Shown here in pieces: positions 32,702-44,302 of a stretch of 54,089 nucleotides of DNA (the first letter of the stretch is position 1; each line of letters starts with the position of its first letter). The notes beneath the pieces are model-generated. The model had not been told where the DNA came from, made no database searches, and saw nothing but the letters and a program-made list of their open reading frames with translations. The stretch spans positions 1 through 54,089 of the forward strand of contig JBBPSI010000169.1 in NCBI GenBank assembly GCA_038093515.1. The letters run 5' to 3'. This stretch comes from Butyriboletus loyo (Eukaryota; Basidiomycota; Agaricomycetes; Boletales; Boletaceae). The position numbers and the translations under genes were made by a program.

Positions 32702-33009
32702 TCAGGCATACGGAAGCAGCTTTTTCAGGGTGACTGTCTGCGATTGACTGGAGTACGTCGTTTGAGCGAGGTTGTTTTTCCGCGCGGGTCTCTTTGATAC
32801 ATTCCTGTGCGAATGATTGGCATGAGTCTGGCATGGCAAAGACTGGTTAGTCGATCGAGTTGCATCGGGAACAAAATACCGACTCGTTTGAATTTTCCGC
32901 TAGCGATGGCGCGCCATCTCTTTTTGGCACCGCTGTGTGTCTTAAGCTTTGGAAAGTTGGCAATGGCCGACGTCGAGAACGACCGCACAGTGGAGAGTAG
33001 ACCGAACAT
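32702..33009 (-). CDS. Mitochondrial ribosomal protein bL35m
   Basis: Exons on the minus strand 33009-32884 and 32827-32702 give 83 residues. A short presequence (MFGLLSTVRSFSTSAIANF) precedes the diagnostic bL35 block KLKTHSGAKKRWRAIASGKFKR. The second exon provides the basic region HRNVSKRPARKNNL and the typical LKKLLPYA ending. It is a component of the mitochondrial large ribosomal subunit. Confidence 0.9.
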
Positions 33010-33100
33010 GTCGAGGAGAAGGTGGTCTGGGTCACGTGCCTCCCTGCCATTTGTCGGCTACTAGGGTCAGGTCACTACAAGTTGATTGACTAGTACTACC
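33010..33100. promoter_or_regulatory. Divergent promoter, bL35m / UFD2
   Basis: Only 91 bp between divergent start codons, the tightest head-to-head pair in the window. No TATA box is seen. Confidence 0.5.
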
Positions 33101-36100
33101 ATGACCGACCCGCAGGACGACGCCGATCGTGTAGGGACAGTCTCACTCATAGCTTCCACTACGCTGAATCTTCCATCAGATCCGTGCAAAACGTCTTGCG
33201 AAGCTACAGGTCGGTCGATCTGGTGCGCCATCGCCCGATGCTGCATCCGCTTCAGTCCCAGCCACTCCTCCGTCGGTGCCAGCGCTCAAGCCAAAACCAG
33301 CTTTGCCAACTCCCCTAGTTGCCCAGCAGCCGCAGACACCGATACCATCCGTGCCACCCAAGAGGAAACAAGTACCAGCCATAAAACTTGATATACAGGC
33401 ATGGGAAGATGAAACACTTGCACAGATATTCAAAGTTACACTCAAGGTACATGCAATGGCACACCCCGTCGCATCAGATATCTTACAAACAGTAGCGTTC
33501 GGTAGCGGAGCGCAGCAGCTATGACATCGTATGGCTCAAGAATCTCGAAGCGGAGCTTGCTTCAGATGGATACTGTGAGTCGGATTTACTCTCAGCTTTA
33601 TATGACTAAACCGAGACATGGAACAGCCTCCACAAACCTCTCCAGGGACATTGTCGATCGCCTTCTTATTTCTCGATTAGAGTTGGACCCTCAGGCAATA
33701 TCGTGAGTTCGGGTGACGCGTTCATTTTATCCTTTACATAGTCCTTTTCAGGGATGACTTTGATTATGCTCCCGTGCTTGCATCCTTGCCACCCGAAATG
33801 ACAGTATTTGAATACTTGGTCGGCTGTTGGAAACGCCTCAATAGCGCTAAAGCGAACCTGATCAAGAAGGTTGGAATAACCCATGGCGTGTGTACGAAAC
33901 GTTCATACATTACTCCACAGAATCCAGTCAACGAATTGCAGCAAGCATCTGCCCTCCTTGAAAAGATTCGAGATCTTATTGTCAGTTATGCTGGTCTCAC
34001 TCTACAAGAACCAGAGATGTTTCCCCAACCCATAGGGTGTGTGTCAAACCGTGTACCACCATCTCCATTCTAATGCTTAGCACAGACGAGAACTTGGTCC
34101 GTCTGAATTTGTTGGCTCGTTGCTGTCACTATCTGCTTTCTCCACGCCACTCGCAGCCGCATCCTCCTCCAATCATGTCCTTTCTCCATCAGAAGTTGAG
34201 CCCTTCCTTCAAGACATGGCTCGACGTTTCGAGCCAGAAAACGAAATTGATGGTGTGCTTGGACCGGTCGTGCGACAGCTATTATTCCATCCATCTCTTT
34301 TCAGACCCGAGGGCTTAGCAGGAGGTGACTCTTCCTGGCGAGGTGTAGTCGGCGGCGTGGAAGCACTTGTCTCCATCAAGAGCATAGCAGTAATGTTTAC
34401 TAGACTGGACGAGTGGAATCCACCGCATGCTACGGCGTCTACGTTTGAGACGGTGACCTTGATGGGTCCTCTGTGTCGACTTGGTGTATTCAGCAGGGAA
34501 TGGGTAAGATAAGGCACACGCTTGCGTCGGTATTAGCCATGACGGTCATTGCAGCCTTCCATTGCGCAAAGTTATTTCTCTGAACCAACCAAACGTTCAC
34601 GGAATGATGTGGAATCTTCTACCGCGAGTCTCAGGGGTACGGTGAAGAGCCTGCAGGTAAGTAGGTCATGGCAAACTCGGTATCGAGTATTTCACCGACT
34701 TACCTACAGTCATCACTCTTTCAAATATTCAACACTCTCGTACGGGCATCTCCGGAGTCCAGGGAAGCAGTCTTAGAGTACCTTGCTACTGCCGTCAAGC
34801 TAAACATCAAGCGAGCAGGAATACAGGTACATGACATGCTCAGGCCCTCGTGACGCTTTCATATGTGTTTTTAGGTGGACCCACAAACGGTTGCAAGCGA
34901 CAGCTTCATGGTCAACTTGCAAAATGTACTTCTTTGCTTTGCGGAGCCTTTCATTGATTCCCGATATTCCAAGGTTTGTCGTGCTCTATGTAGTAGTTCT
35001 TATACCTGACGACCCAACTAGATGGATCGCATTGATCCGTTGTATTTTGCTGTCTCCAACCATATTGATGTGAGTGAGGAGACACGCATCAAAGCCACGT
35101 CGGAGGAGGCGGGTCAATGGGCAGAAGCAAACAAAGGCAATGGTTAGTTCCCTATCTTCGTCGATCAATTTCAATCGATTAGAGGTGCTTTATCCACGGA
35201 ACAGCTGCAACACCAAACTTTATATCTGAAATCTTCTATCTCTGCAATGCCATGGGACATTATGGCTTCCTCAAAACCACCCAGACATACGACGACTTTT
35301 CCAAGCATTACGATGACCTGCAACGCCACCATGATATGATTAATGGTGATGGTTCTTGGATAGGTGTCAGTCGCAGTCATTCTTCGGTCTATTCTGTGTT
35401 CACGTGTTTTTCAGAGTCCTTTCCATGCGCGGACGGAAGCAGCCCTCAATCAAATGAAGGTGCGCGTGCTCGGTCTGAAGGGATATCCGACATCTGATTT
35501 CTGACCCAGACAGAGATGGCAAAAATTCAGACGCATCAGTTTGCGTTCCGCGTGCAATTGCTCGAGCCAGACTTTGTTTTCCGATATATCGGTTTTACCA
35601 ATTTTGTCTCGACCTGGTTGATACGAAGAGCTGACCCGAAATGCTTGCATCCTACTCCCCTGGTCGAGTGCGTTTGTTTCCGGTAAACAGGTGTGTTTTG
35701 TTGAGCGTTTTGGCAGATTACCACTCCCCCAGGAAGTTCCCATGTCATTCAGGGTACTCCCGGAGTATATTTTGGAAGATGTAGTGGAGTTTTTTCTTTT
35801 CGTCACTCGGTGCGCCGTTCGTCTAACACTCGCAACACGTGTTTATGGACGAATTCTTTAGCCACTCACCGGACAGCCTGGATTTGTCCGGAAAATATGA
35901 ATTACTTGCATTCGCTCTCACTTTTTTGACATCAACCTGGTACATCAAGAACCCTTTCTTGAAGGCCAAGATTAACGAGGTACGTATATGAAACAGTCTT
36001 AATGGGCAATGTTGATATTCTCGTAGGCGGTGTTCTGCGGTGTCCTACCGTACGGAAACGAACGAAGTGGAATTTTGGGTGGAACGCTGAACAGCCATCC

Positions 36101-37508
36101 GTTGGCATTGAAACATCTGATCCCGGCATTGACACACTTTTATATCGGTGGGGATACTTTGGCCTCTGTGCACCATCCATTCTAATTCGGAGACGGCCAT
36201 TCCAAACAGAGGTTGAACAGACAGGCGCAAGCTCGCAATTCTATGATAAATTTAGTGAGTTCCCATCTCATTCTTACCAGGTTCCTTCTAAAGTGTGGCC
36301 AATTCCCTAGATGCTAGGCAAGTTTTCTATCTACTGCTGATAGAGTGAGTTTGACGTGCCCTAAAGGCGGAACATCGCATACATCCTTAAAGCAATCTGG
36401 AGTAATCCTGCTCACAGGCAAGCACTCAATGCGGAGGCACTGTAAGTACATGTCGCTGAAAAGGAGCCTCACATGATCACGCGCCTTTGGTAGGAACGTC
36501 GAAAAATTTGTTCGCTTCATCAATTTAGTGATCAACGATGTCACCTACCTCATGGATGAATCCCTCAGCGAACTGACACAGATCCACAACATTCAAACGG
36601 AGATGCACGACCAAACCTCTTGGGCGGTCCGACCTGCTCAGTACCGGCGCGAACGTGAGGGCACGCTCCGTGGCCTCGAGCGTCATGCGTCCAGTTATAC
36701 CACCCTCGGCAAATCGACTGTGGGGTTACTTAGAGACTTTACCGCAGAGACAAAGGGCCCGTTCATGATGCCCGAAATCGTGGACAAGCTCGCCGCCATG
36801 TTGGATTACAATCTCGAAGCGCTCGTCGGTCCCAAGTGTGGAGAGTTACGCGTAAAGGAACCGGAGAAGTATCATTTTGACCCAAAGCAACTGCTTAGCG
36901 ATATCTTGCAAGTCTATCTGAACTTGAGCGACCAGGACGAGTTTGCGCGTGCAGTCGCCAACGACGGACGCAGTTACAGGAAAGAGCTATTTGAAACGGC
37001 TATCGAGAAGGCCAGGAGGATTGCTTTGAAGACGGAGCCCGAGTTCGAACAGATACGTTTATTCGTCGTCAAGGTCGAGGAAGCAAAAGCGATGATCGAG
37101 GCCGAGGAGGATTTGGGAGAAATTCCCGAAGAATTTTTGGGTAGGCTCTCTCGTTCCCGCAAAAATAATACACTTTCCGAGCTCAGCCACGCTGCGATTG
37201 GCAGATCCATTGATGTTCACGTTGATGCGCGACCCGGTCATTCTACCATCTTCCCGAACAGTTATTGACCGTGCTACGATCAAATCGCACCTCCTGTCTG
37301 ACACCACGGATCCATTCAACCGAATCCCACTCACGATCAACGAGGTCTTTCCCAGTAAGCCACTTTGGTATTTCTTGCTGCGCCGTGTTGACGTTGGCAT
37401 ATAGATCTGGAGCTGAAAGCAAGGATAGATGCTTTCGTTGCTGAGCGACGCAACCAGAAAGCCAGGTCTGATAAGCCCACAGAAGATGTAGATGTGGTGA
37501 TGGAATAG
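33101..37508 (+). CDS. UFD2: Ubiquitin conjugation factor E4 (UFD2)
   Basis: U-box E4 ligase that extends ubiquitin chains with Cdc48 for proteasome and ERAD substrates. I trace 23 exons (first 33101-33130, last 37405-37508) summing to 1088 residues with unbroken phase. The N-terminus has a Pro-rich linker ([16 protein letters not shown]). The Ufd2 core shows [53 protein letters not shown] blocks, [35 protein letters not shown] and [20 protein letters not shown]. The C-terminal U-box (about 1005-1075) has [28 protein letters not shown] and DPFNRIPL. Exon 19 (36311-36317) is 7 nt and is followed by an intron starting GCAAGT, a GC-AG intron. Without both, the NARRNIAY block cannot be read. Confidence 0.93.
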
Positions 37509-37648
37509 TACTACCAGCGCCTTTCGCCAAGATGTAACAGTGTCCACTCGATTCGCCGTGCAAATAATCTAAGTGGTTAGACAACCGATGTATAGCATAC
37601 TACAACAGTCAGCTTGATTGACGAACGTGATCAAGGCAGCGTGAACGT

Positions 37649-38507
37649 CTACTTCTTTCTCTTCTTGCCTCCCCCACGGCCTAGGCTTGTTGGACCCGCT
37701 CTGGCTCTTCCCGAAGTTCCTCCCCTCCCCGATTTCGACACTCGACCACTACGACCAACTTTCGGTAGTACCGATGCTGAAAAAGTCGTCACGATCATTC
37801 CAAGAAAGAGAACGCTCAACCAACAAACCTGGCGAAACCTCTTGTGCCTCCGGGTCATCCTCATAGTCCGTCCCCGCATCCGTCCCCGTCACGACACTCT
37901 CCCTCGGCGTGAACGCACCCTCGTCCCCGCTCTCCTGCGTCAACGCACTGCTATCACTATCCCCCCCGACCAATCCCGCCATGTCTGCCTTATTCTTGTT
38001 CCGCTTTGGCGCTTTCGATTTTCGCGTCTTGCTGGGCTGACGTGGCGATGGCGCTGGCGTCGACGAGGGGATGGAGGCCGTGGTACTGACGCGGCGCGAC
38101 GCAATCAACGACTCGAGCGTCTCGTCCGTCGGTAGCGCGAATTCGTCGCGGAAAAAGGGATGACGGGAGAGGTTCTCCGAAGGGGACGGGGAACGTATCA
38201 TTTGTGGATATGGACCCGAGGCGTCGAATCCGTCCGTTTCCTGTTGGGACCCGTTGTGAGATGTTCCCGTGAGGTATGGGAGACATACCGCGTTCTCCAG
38301 GGCCTCGAGATCATAGCAAGTCCTTAGTTTGACCCAGATGCTCTCCACGGGGATGACGCGGCCGGTGTCGTTGTGGATGGCGTTGCGGATGGCGAGGACA
38401 TGAAAGTGTCTGTGTATACCGACCGGGCGCGCTCGCATCATGGAGCGAAAAAAGGAGATTTCGCCCTCGACGCTGTCAAGGAACTCTTCTGGTGTCTGGT
38501 TGTCCAT
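37649..38507 (-). CDS. EAF7: NuA4 histone acetyltransferase subunit EAF7 (CT20 family)
   Basis: Exons on the minus strand 38507-38289, 38240-37829 and 37776-37649 give 252 residues. The N-terminal CT20/Eaf7 domain contains FLDSVEGEISFFRSMMRARP, GIHRHFHVLAIRNAI and IWVKLRTCYDLEALE, followed by the short NLSRHPFFRDEFALP block. The rest is Ser/Pro/Asp-rich, and the C-terminus is strongly basic (GRGGGKKRKK). EAF7 is part of the NuA4 H4/H2A acetyltransferase, related to human MRGBP. Splicing at GTTTGT (37828) is chosen because it opens the basic tail, which unspliced reading would replace with a short unrelated end. The first intron (48 nt) is in frame and open. The 3' end faces UFD2, 140 bp away. 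Confidence 0.82.
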
Positions 38508-38833
38508 TAATTGGATGCGACGACTACGGTGAGGGTAACATTCATCTACTGTTTGTTTGGCAGCCACAAGGGGGGTAAGAACATGGTAGTAAAACAACAC
38601 GCGTAAGCTAAACAACAGTGAGCCACACCAGTGGTCGGGTATAAAGCTATTTTATAAACTGCAGTAAGGAGTGAACAACAGTCGAGTGAAAGAGTGATTT
38701 GTTGGATGATTGAATCGCGACCGTGTCTACCAAAATGACCAAGAGTTCAAACAACGTAATGCTCGTTCATGTCCATTATTGCAATGCAAGAAAGTGACGG
38801 AGGACGGGTCTACTAAGACAAGACACCTGCTTG

Positions 38834-41645
38834 TTAACTTGGCACGAAAATGGCGACCAGGACGATAAACGGAATGTATGTAAAAAATGACACGACTGTC
38901 ATCACACGGCATCGGAAGCGCCATGTCCTTGCGTCTGTCATGGAAGAGGTCGGATACCAGGGCGGTCGGTCGAAGAAAAATACGAGGCTTACCATGTTCT
39001 ATCTGAGGGTCATCGATCGCTACGCCCTTTTCGGCATCAACGTCCCCAGCGATTCTTGTCGTTGGGACACGAAGGAAAAGCGCAGCTATCCACCAAATTG
39101 GGAATAACAAAAAACCAAAGAAAAAACACCATGCTTGTATTGGTGAACCTGGTTCGTCTTCTGTCGCAAATCGAAGTCCCCACGGTGTGTCATCAGGCCT
39201 CTTTGGGGGCCTGCGGGGGTCTCGCATATGGAACTTGGTCGACCTGCTGATGGATGGTGCATGTGGTGATATGAATGCGCTTATAGGTATCGAAGCTTGG
39301 GACATGGATGGACGTCGTTCGTGCTTTCGGATTGTACTGGGAGTTGGAGGTTGGCGGGAAGGAGTGGATGCAGCACGCGAAGGTGTGCGAGATGGGGCAA
39401 TGCGAGCGCCGGTACTGCTGGAGAGAGACGCGAAGTGGTGAATGCGACTTGTGGATCGGGGTGTCTCTTGCATAGACGATGGTCGCGATTGCGTGGGAGT
39501 AGCGAAGGGAGAGGTTGACGACAAACGAGCGCGCTTGCGGTGATACGATGATGGAGCGTGCGAGGCGTTTGAGACTCGCTGGCCTTTGAGGTTTCAGTTT
39601 GAGCAAGGGCCGATAGAGCGGTTTGAGACATAACCGGACAATGGATGGCACTTACTTCGGCTTTCAGAGGGAAGGAGAAATGTTGCGCGTTGTCCTTCCT
39701 TCTTTTGTTCTGGGGGAGTGATATCTATGTTTTCCTCCGCTTTGCGCTTCCCTCTACTCTTATCGCTCCGTTGCCTAGGCGCAGGCGTGGGGGTGGATGG
39801 TTCTCCCTGCATAGAGGAAGACATGGGGGTGTTGGTGGGGGAAATGCGACCAGAGAACAGCGATCGTGATGGTGTGGGAGTAGAGGAAGCATGGAATAAT
39901 CGTGAAGCCTGGGGCGCTTCAGACGAGGTGGGGGCAGGGTCGCTTAAACCCAAAGAAGTATAGGCGACGCCACTAGCCCCGTTGTTCCGGCCATTCAGGG
40001 TTTCAATGGCTGATAAGCTGCGCTTCACCCCGGTCATCTTGAATCTTCCTGGCTGCTCGCTGCCTCTGCGGTTCTCGAGGTCGAAGCGAAGGGACTGGGA
40101 TCTGGAGGGCCAGCCGTCTGAGTGAGATTCTGGTGTTAGAAAATATTGATATGCCAAATATATGGAGTTGGGCTGACCTGGAAGCGTCGCTGACGCTGTG
40201 GACGGCGGTGGGGAGGTCGGTTGCGAGGGATGAGGGAAAGGTAAAAATGATGGTGACATGACCCCCCGATCAGGTCTACGAACGGGGTCCGTGCTTCGAC
40301 CACGTGTTCGTGGCTTACGTTTTGCAGAAGACCCCGGAATGGATTCGGTCAAGGAGAGTCTCAGAATTTCTCGCGAGACCTCAGCAGGCCACGCTTGATT
40401 CGCATGTGAGTTCACTCCCACACTGGCCTGGTATGAGCTCCAGTCTGCACTCGTCCGTCGCCCCCGTGCACCTCCCGAGACTGTCCTTGCACGTCGATGT
40501 CCCTCGGGAGCACCGAGCGGTCCAGTCTCGTGTTGCTCTGTCATCGCCGCGGTGTTGAAAACCTGCTTTGCCTGGGGAACACTTGATTGATGTCGAGCCG
40601 AGCGCCTGAGCTTGAGGGACAACGAAGCGAATAAATCGTCCTTGCGTGGGGGATGACGGTTTGTCGGTAACGTGTTTGAACGATCACGAAACGCGGACAA
40701 GATGGGTTGGCCAGTGGTCGTAGACTTTCTACGCGGAAAGAGTACAGTCGTCAACTCTGGGTGGTCAAGGGAAGGGAGGGGAGGCGGTGGTGAAGGGTAT
40801 GGAACAGAAGAATCTACAGGGTTATTAGGGGGTGTCAGATGACCAAAGGTGTGAGGTGAATCAAGGTCCAGTTCACGATTTGCAGGGGTCATAACAGAAG
40901 ACGTTGCTGGAGTTGTGTGGGAAGGTGGTCTTTGTGGCGTTCGCGGATGCCGTTTGGATGACATCGTGTTCGCCGGAGTTGAGGCCTTGCTGTAACTGAA
41001 TCGGATATCGGGTGATTGTCGAGGAGATCTTGAGCTCGGACTTGAATGCCTTTCACGTGTGCTACTAGAGGGTCGTGAAGGGTTGGTGAGACGACTCATC
41101 GTGAACATAGACGAGTTGCTGTCCGCGCTGAGGTGCTTGTTGTCTCTTACGGGAGACGGAGAATGTGAGGTTCTCTTGGGGCTATCTGGAGGGGACGTGC
41201 ACCCAGCGAGACCAGCGACATCTGAGACTCGTTTGCGTTTCCTTCCAAATGTCGACCATTCACCACCGGCTGCAAATTTGGAGATCGTGAACCTTGACTG
41301 GGTTCGTGGTGAGATGTCCACGGATGAGCCGGGGGGCAACTCGCTGAGTTCCGAGAGAGGCTTCGACGAGAGATCTGTCGGTCTGGGACGGGAACGGGTA
41401 TTGCTGCTGCCATCCGCAGAGGGCAATCGAGTGCTCGGAGTAAGACCGAGAGGCAAGACGTCCTGGGTTTCGGCATCCAGGAATGAACTTGGATCCTGGA
41501 GAATATTGCGACCGATCGGCAACCGTTGCGTGAAAGGCTCACGCTGGAGTTGCGGCATGGTGTCTTGCGAGGGCGGCTCTGGTGTAGGTTGACGACGAAC
41601 GGGACGGCGGAAACGGGAGACGACGGAAGAGAGGTCCCAGGACAT
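38834..41645 (-). CDS. Serine-rich protein with two C-terminal membrane segments, 877 residues
   Basis: Exons on the minus strand 41645-40178, 40129-39656, 39583-38993 and 38934-38834 join in phase. Residues 1 to about 770 are Ser/Pro/Thr/Arg-rich and disordered, with basic clusters (FGRKRKR, GKRKAEE, RKRARL) suggesting nuclear or membrane-proximal regulation. Near the C-terminus come DTPWGLRFATEDEPGSP, a hydrophobic segment CFFFGFLLFPIWWIAALFL, an acidic linker, then DARTWRFRCRVM and a second hydrophobic segment SFFTYIPFIVLVAIFV, ending PS. This tail matches a conserved fungal 'serine-rich protein' family that I recall only as uncharacterised. The part from 39524 downward is not a separate gene: the apparent start there is TTG, and splicing at 39655/39584 joins it to the upstream frame. 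Confidence 0.72.
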
Positions 41646-41883
41646 GGCACTTGAGGAACGTAAGCTCGGGGGTTGGTCTGGTAATCGAAATACTGACCTT
41701 GATTGAATTGGGGGCCAGGCAGCATCGCAGAGGCCGAACGAGCCTCAGAGCAGTCAAGACTCAAAAGCTCTACCAGGCGAATGCGCTTGAGGACATCCCT
41801 GCAAGTCGACCTCTCTCTTGGGGGTCGCAAATAACTCGTTACAACCTTCGACGTCGTGCTCAACACCCTCAACGTCGCCCACC

Positions 41884-43909
41884 ATGGACCGCTTGGACTC
41901 TCTCGCAAGTACCCTCTCGAGCGTGACCATATACGACATCAAGGCCATGTACAACCAGGTATATCAACAAACCAGACCACCCTCGCTTCCTTCTCACATC
42001 CCATAGGCAAAGAATGCCGTGCTCAACATTAGCGAGATGGAGGCCAAAGTTAAAGATGCAACCAGTGACGAACCCTGGTACGCTTGTACTCATTCTCTGC
42101 AACACCCGTCTTTACACCCATATATCCAGGGGAGCAAGTTCGACCTTGATGCAAGAGATCGCTCAAGGGTGAGTACTGTTATCACCAGTCCTCCTTCTAA
42201 ATTGCTGATTCGAAAATAAGAACATTCAATTTGTAAGTCCACGAAGTCGCTCAAACCACAGACAGTCTTATCAGCTCGCAGTCAAACCTTCAACGAGATC
42301 ATGCCTTGCATTTACGCCCGGTTCATGGAGAAGGAAGCTCGGCAGTGGCGTCAAATTTACAAGGTATCCTATCTTATAATCTGCATCGCGATCGCTCATG
42401 ATTGCATTCCAGGCTTTGCAATTGCTTGAGTATCTCATTAAACACGGCAGCGAGCGTGTGGTCGACGACGCGCGCTCGCACATTTCTACCCTGAAAATGC
42501 TTAGAAACTTCCATTACATAGATGACAAGGGTAAAGACGAGGGCCAAAATGGTATGTCTTTCCCTCCACGTCTCCCCTTACTTTATTATGCATTTTGTTT
42601 CCATCAGTTCGCAATCGTGCTCGTGAATTAGTCGACCTTCTCTCTGACGTGGAAACTATTCGTACGGAGAGACGTAAAGCAAAGACTAATCGTGGAAAAT
42701 ACATCGGTACTGGTAATGATCCAATGAGCTTCACATCTGGAGGCAGCCGCTACGGTGGCTTCGGCAACGACAGTCTGGGCGGCAGCAGCGGATACTACGG
42801 GGATAGAATGAGCGGAAGAGACGGTAAACGGTAGTTCTTCTCATCTTAATCCCAACTGATCCATATCGTTAGATTATTATTCTGGTGGGAGTTCGGGAGG
42901 GTTTAGGGATAGCACTGGTCGGAGAGACTTCGAAGAGTACACTGCTGGAGACGACGAGACCATCGTCCGGAGATCCAACTCTGTCGCTCGGACTAATGTC
43001 CCTTCCCGCTCTGCAACAGCTAGCTCCTCTTTACGCACACAGACCACTTCTGCTCCAGTTACTCCACAGCAGAAGGACCCAGAGGTCGATCTTCTTGGTG
43101 GCTTTGATGATCCGCCTGCTAGCACCGCACCATCTACCACCAACACCAACCACAACAAGGCATTGCCTTCCTTGACTGGATTTGATGGTTGGTCCTTGCC
43201 TTGACTGTCGATTGTTCTACATGCTCACATCTCGATAGACGATGACTTTGCAGACTTTCAAGCTGCACCTTCTCCGTCCTCCCCAGCTTCTCCACTCGCT
43301 GCTCGCCCGACTTTGATGGAGATGCTGAATACCTCACCTCCGACGAACCACCCTCCAACATCCACCATCAATCCAACGTTGGCGTCGCAAGCTCACAGAG
43401 CAACCTCTTCCTCACAGCTATTCAGTGCACCAGCACTGAACCCGCTCTTCTCCGCTACTAACAACAGGCAGCCCCAGTCCTTTGCTGCTGCGATATCTCC
43501 TACGCCAGCGCAGAACACCGTTCGGACGTCGTCGCAACCGCTTTCGCCCACTACATCCACATCCACGCCCGTCACTCGGACGTCTACCTCGGCTGCGTCG
43601 AACAAGGCACCAGCCTCGGGCGCCGCGCCGCTTGCGACTTCCAAAGGCTTGTCTGGATTCGAGGACCTGTGGTCCATGTCCCTCGGCGCCCCGTCCTCTT
43701 CCAGCACCACCGTCAAATCCACGACTGCCGGGAAATCGATCAAGGATCTCGAAAAGGAGAGGGTACAAGCGGGTATCTGGGCATCCTCTCAAAAACCGGG
43801 CGGTGCGACGGGCGCTGCAACGAGCATGGGTCTGGGAAATGCGTTTGGGAATTTCGATCCTGCCAAGGCTGGCGAAACGGCCAGTGGTGGAGATGATTTG
43901 TTGCTCTGA
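41884..43909 (+). CDS. Epsin-like ENTH-domain protein
   Basis: Clathrin adaptor acting at trans-Golgi or endosomes, binding phosphoinositides through its N-terminal ENTH domain. Exons 41884-41958, 42007-42077, 42130-42168, 42221-42232 (12 nt), 42282-42363, 42413-42551, 42608-42823, 42873-43187 and 43239-43909 give 514 residues. The ENTH domain (about 20-160) contains LNISEMEAKVKDATSDEPWG, FNEIMPCIYARFMEKEARQW and ALQLLEYLIKHGSERVVDDAR. The 12 nt exon codes TFN in GTFNFQTFNE. A Gly/Ser/Tyr-rich linker leads to DDDFADFQAAP, a typical clathrin/AP-1 or GGA-binding acidic-Phe motif, then a low-complexity tail with GFEDLWSMSLG. It is closer to Ent3/epsinR than to Ent1/2, because no ubiquitin-interacting motif is seen. 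Confidence 0.88.
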
Positions 43910-44302
43910 GCCTCTTATGGTTGGTTGGTATTGTGAAATATTCGGGTGGTGTTCTTTCAGAGATATTCCTTACCATTTAGAGGGCCAGTCACAGTTTACC
44001 ATGGCGGCCCCGATGTTGACTATTCCCCCTTGAAAGACACTTGATAATTCAATTGTCCACGGTTTCGAAAGAATCGCATTGTGCAGAAGAGGTGATGACG
44101 GGAATGAGTGAGCAAATTAAGAGGTACAGATACAATCATCGTTCACTTCAAGAACATGGGCAATGAAGCAGAGAGAATGTTGGAATAAGAAATTCGAGAA
44201 TACGCCGGGGTAGGCAGTGAATCTGCACCCAACGAAAAAAAAGATCGCCACAAAACAAAGACAGTGATTGAATGAACAAAGTAGAAGACGTAGTGGTACA
44301 CC
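43910..44302. other. Convergent 3' gap, no gene seen
   Basis: 393 bp between the stops of the epsin-like gene and NOT2, presumably both 3' UTRs. An A8 run at about 44235 is the only feature. Confidence 0.6.

Noticed and set aside
38727..39524. Separate gene starting MSSTSPF at 39524
   Set aside because: The first codon there is TTG, not ATG. A good intron (39584-39655) joins this frame to the upstream serine-rich frame in phase, so it is the 3' part of one gene.
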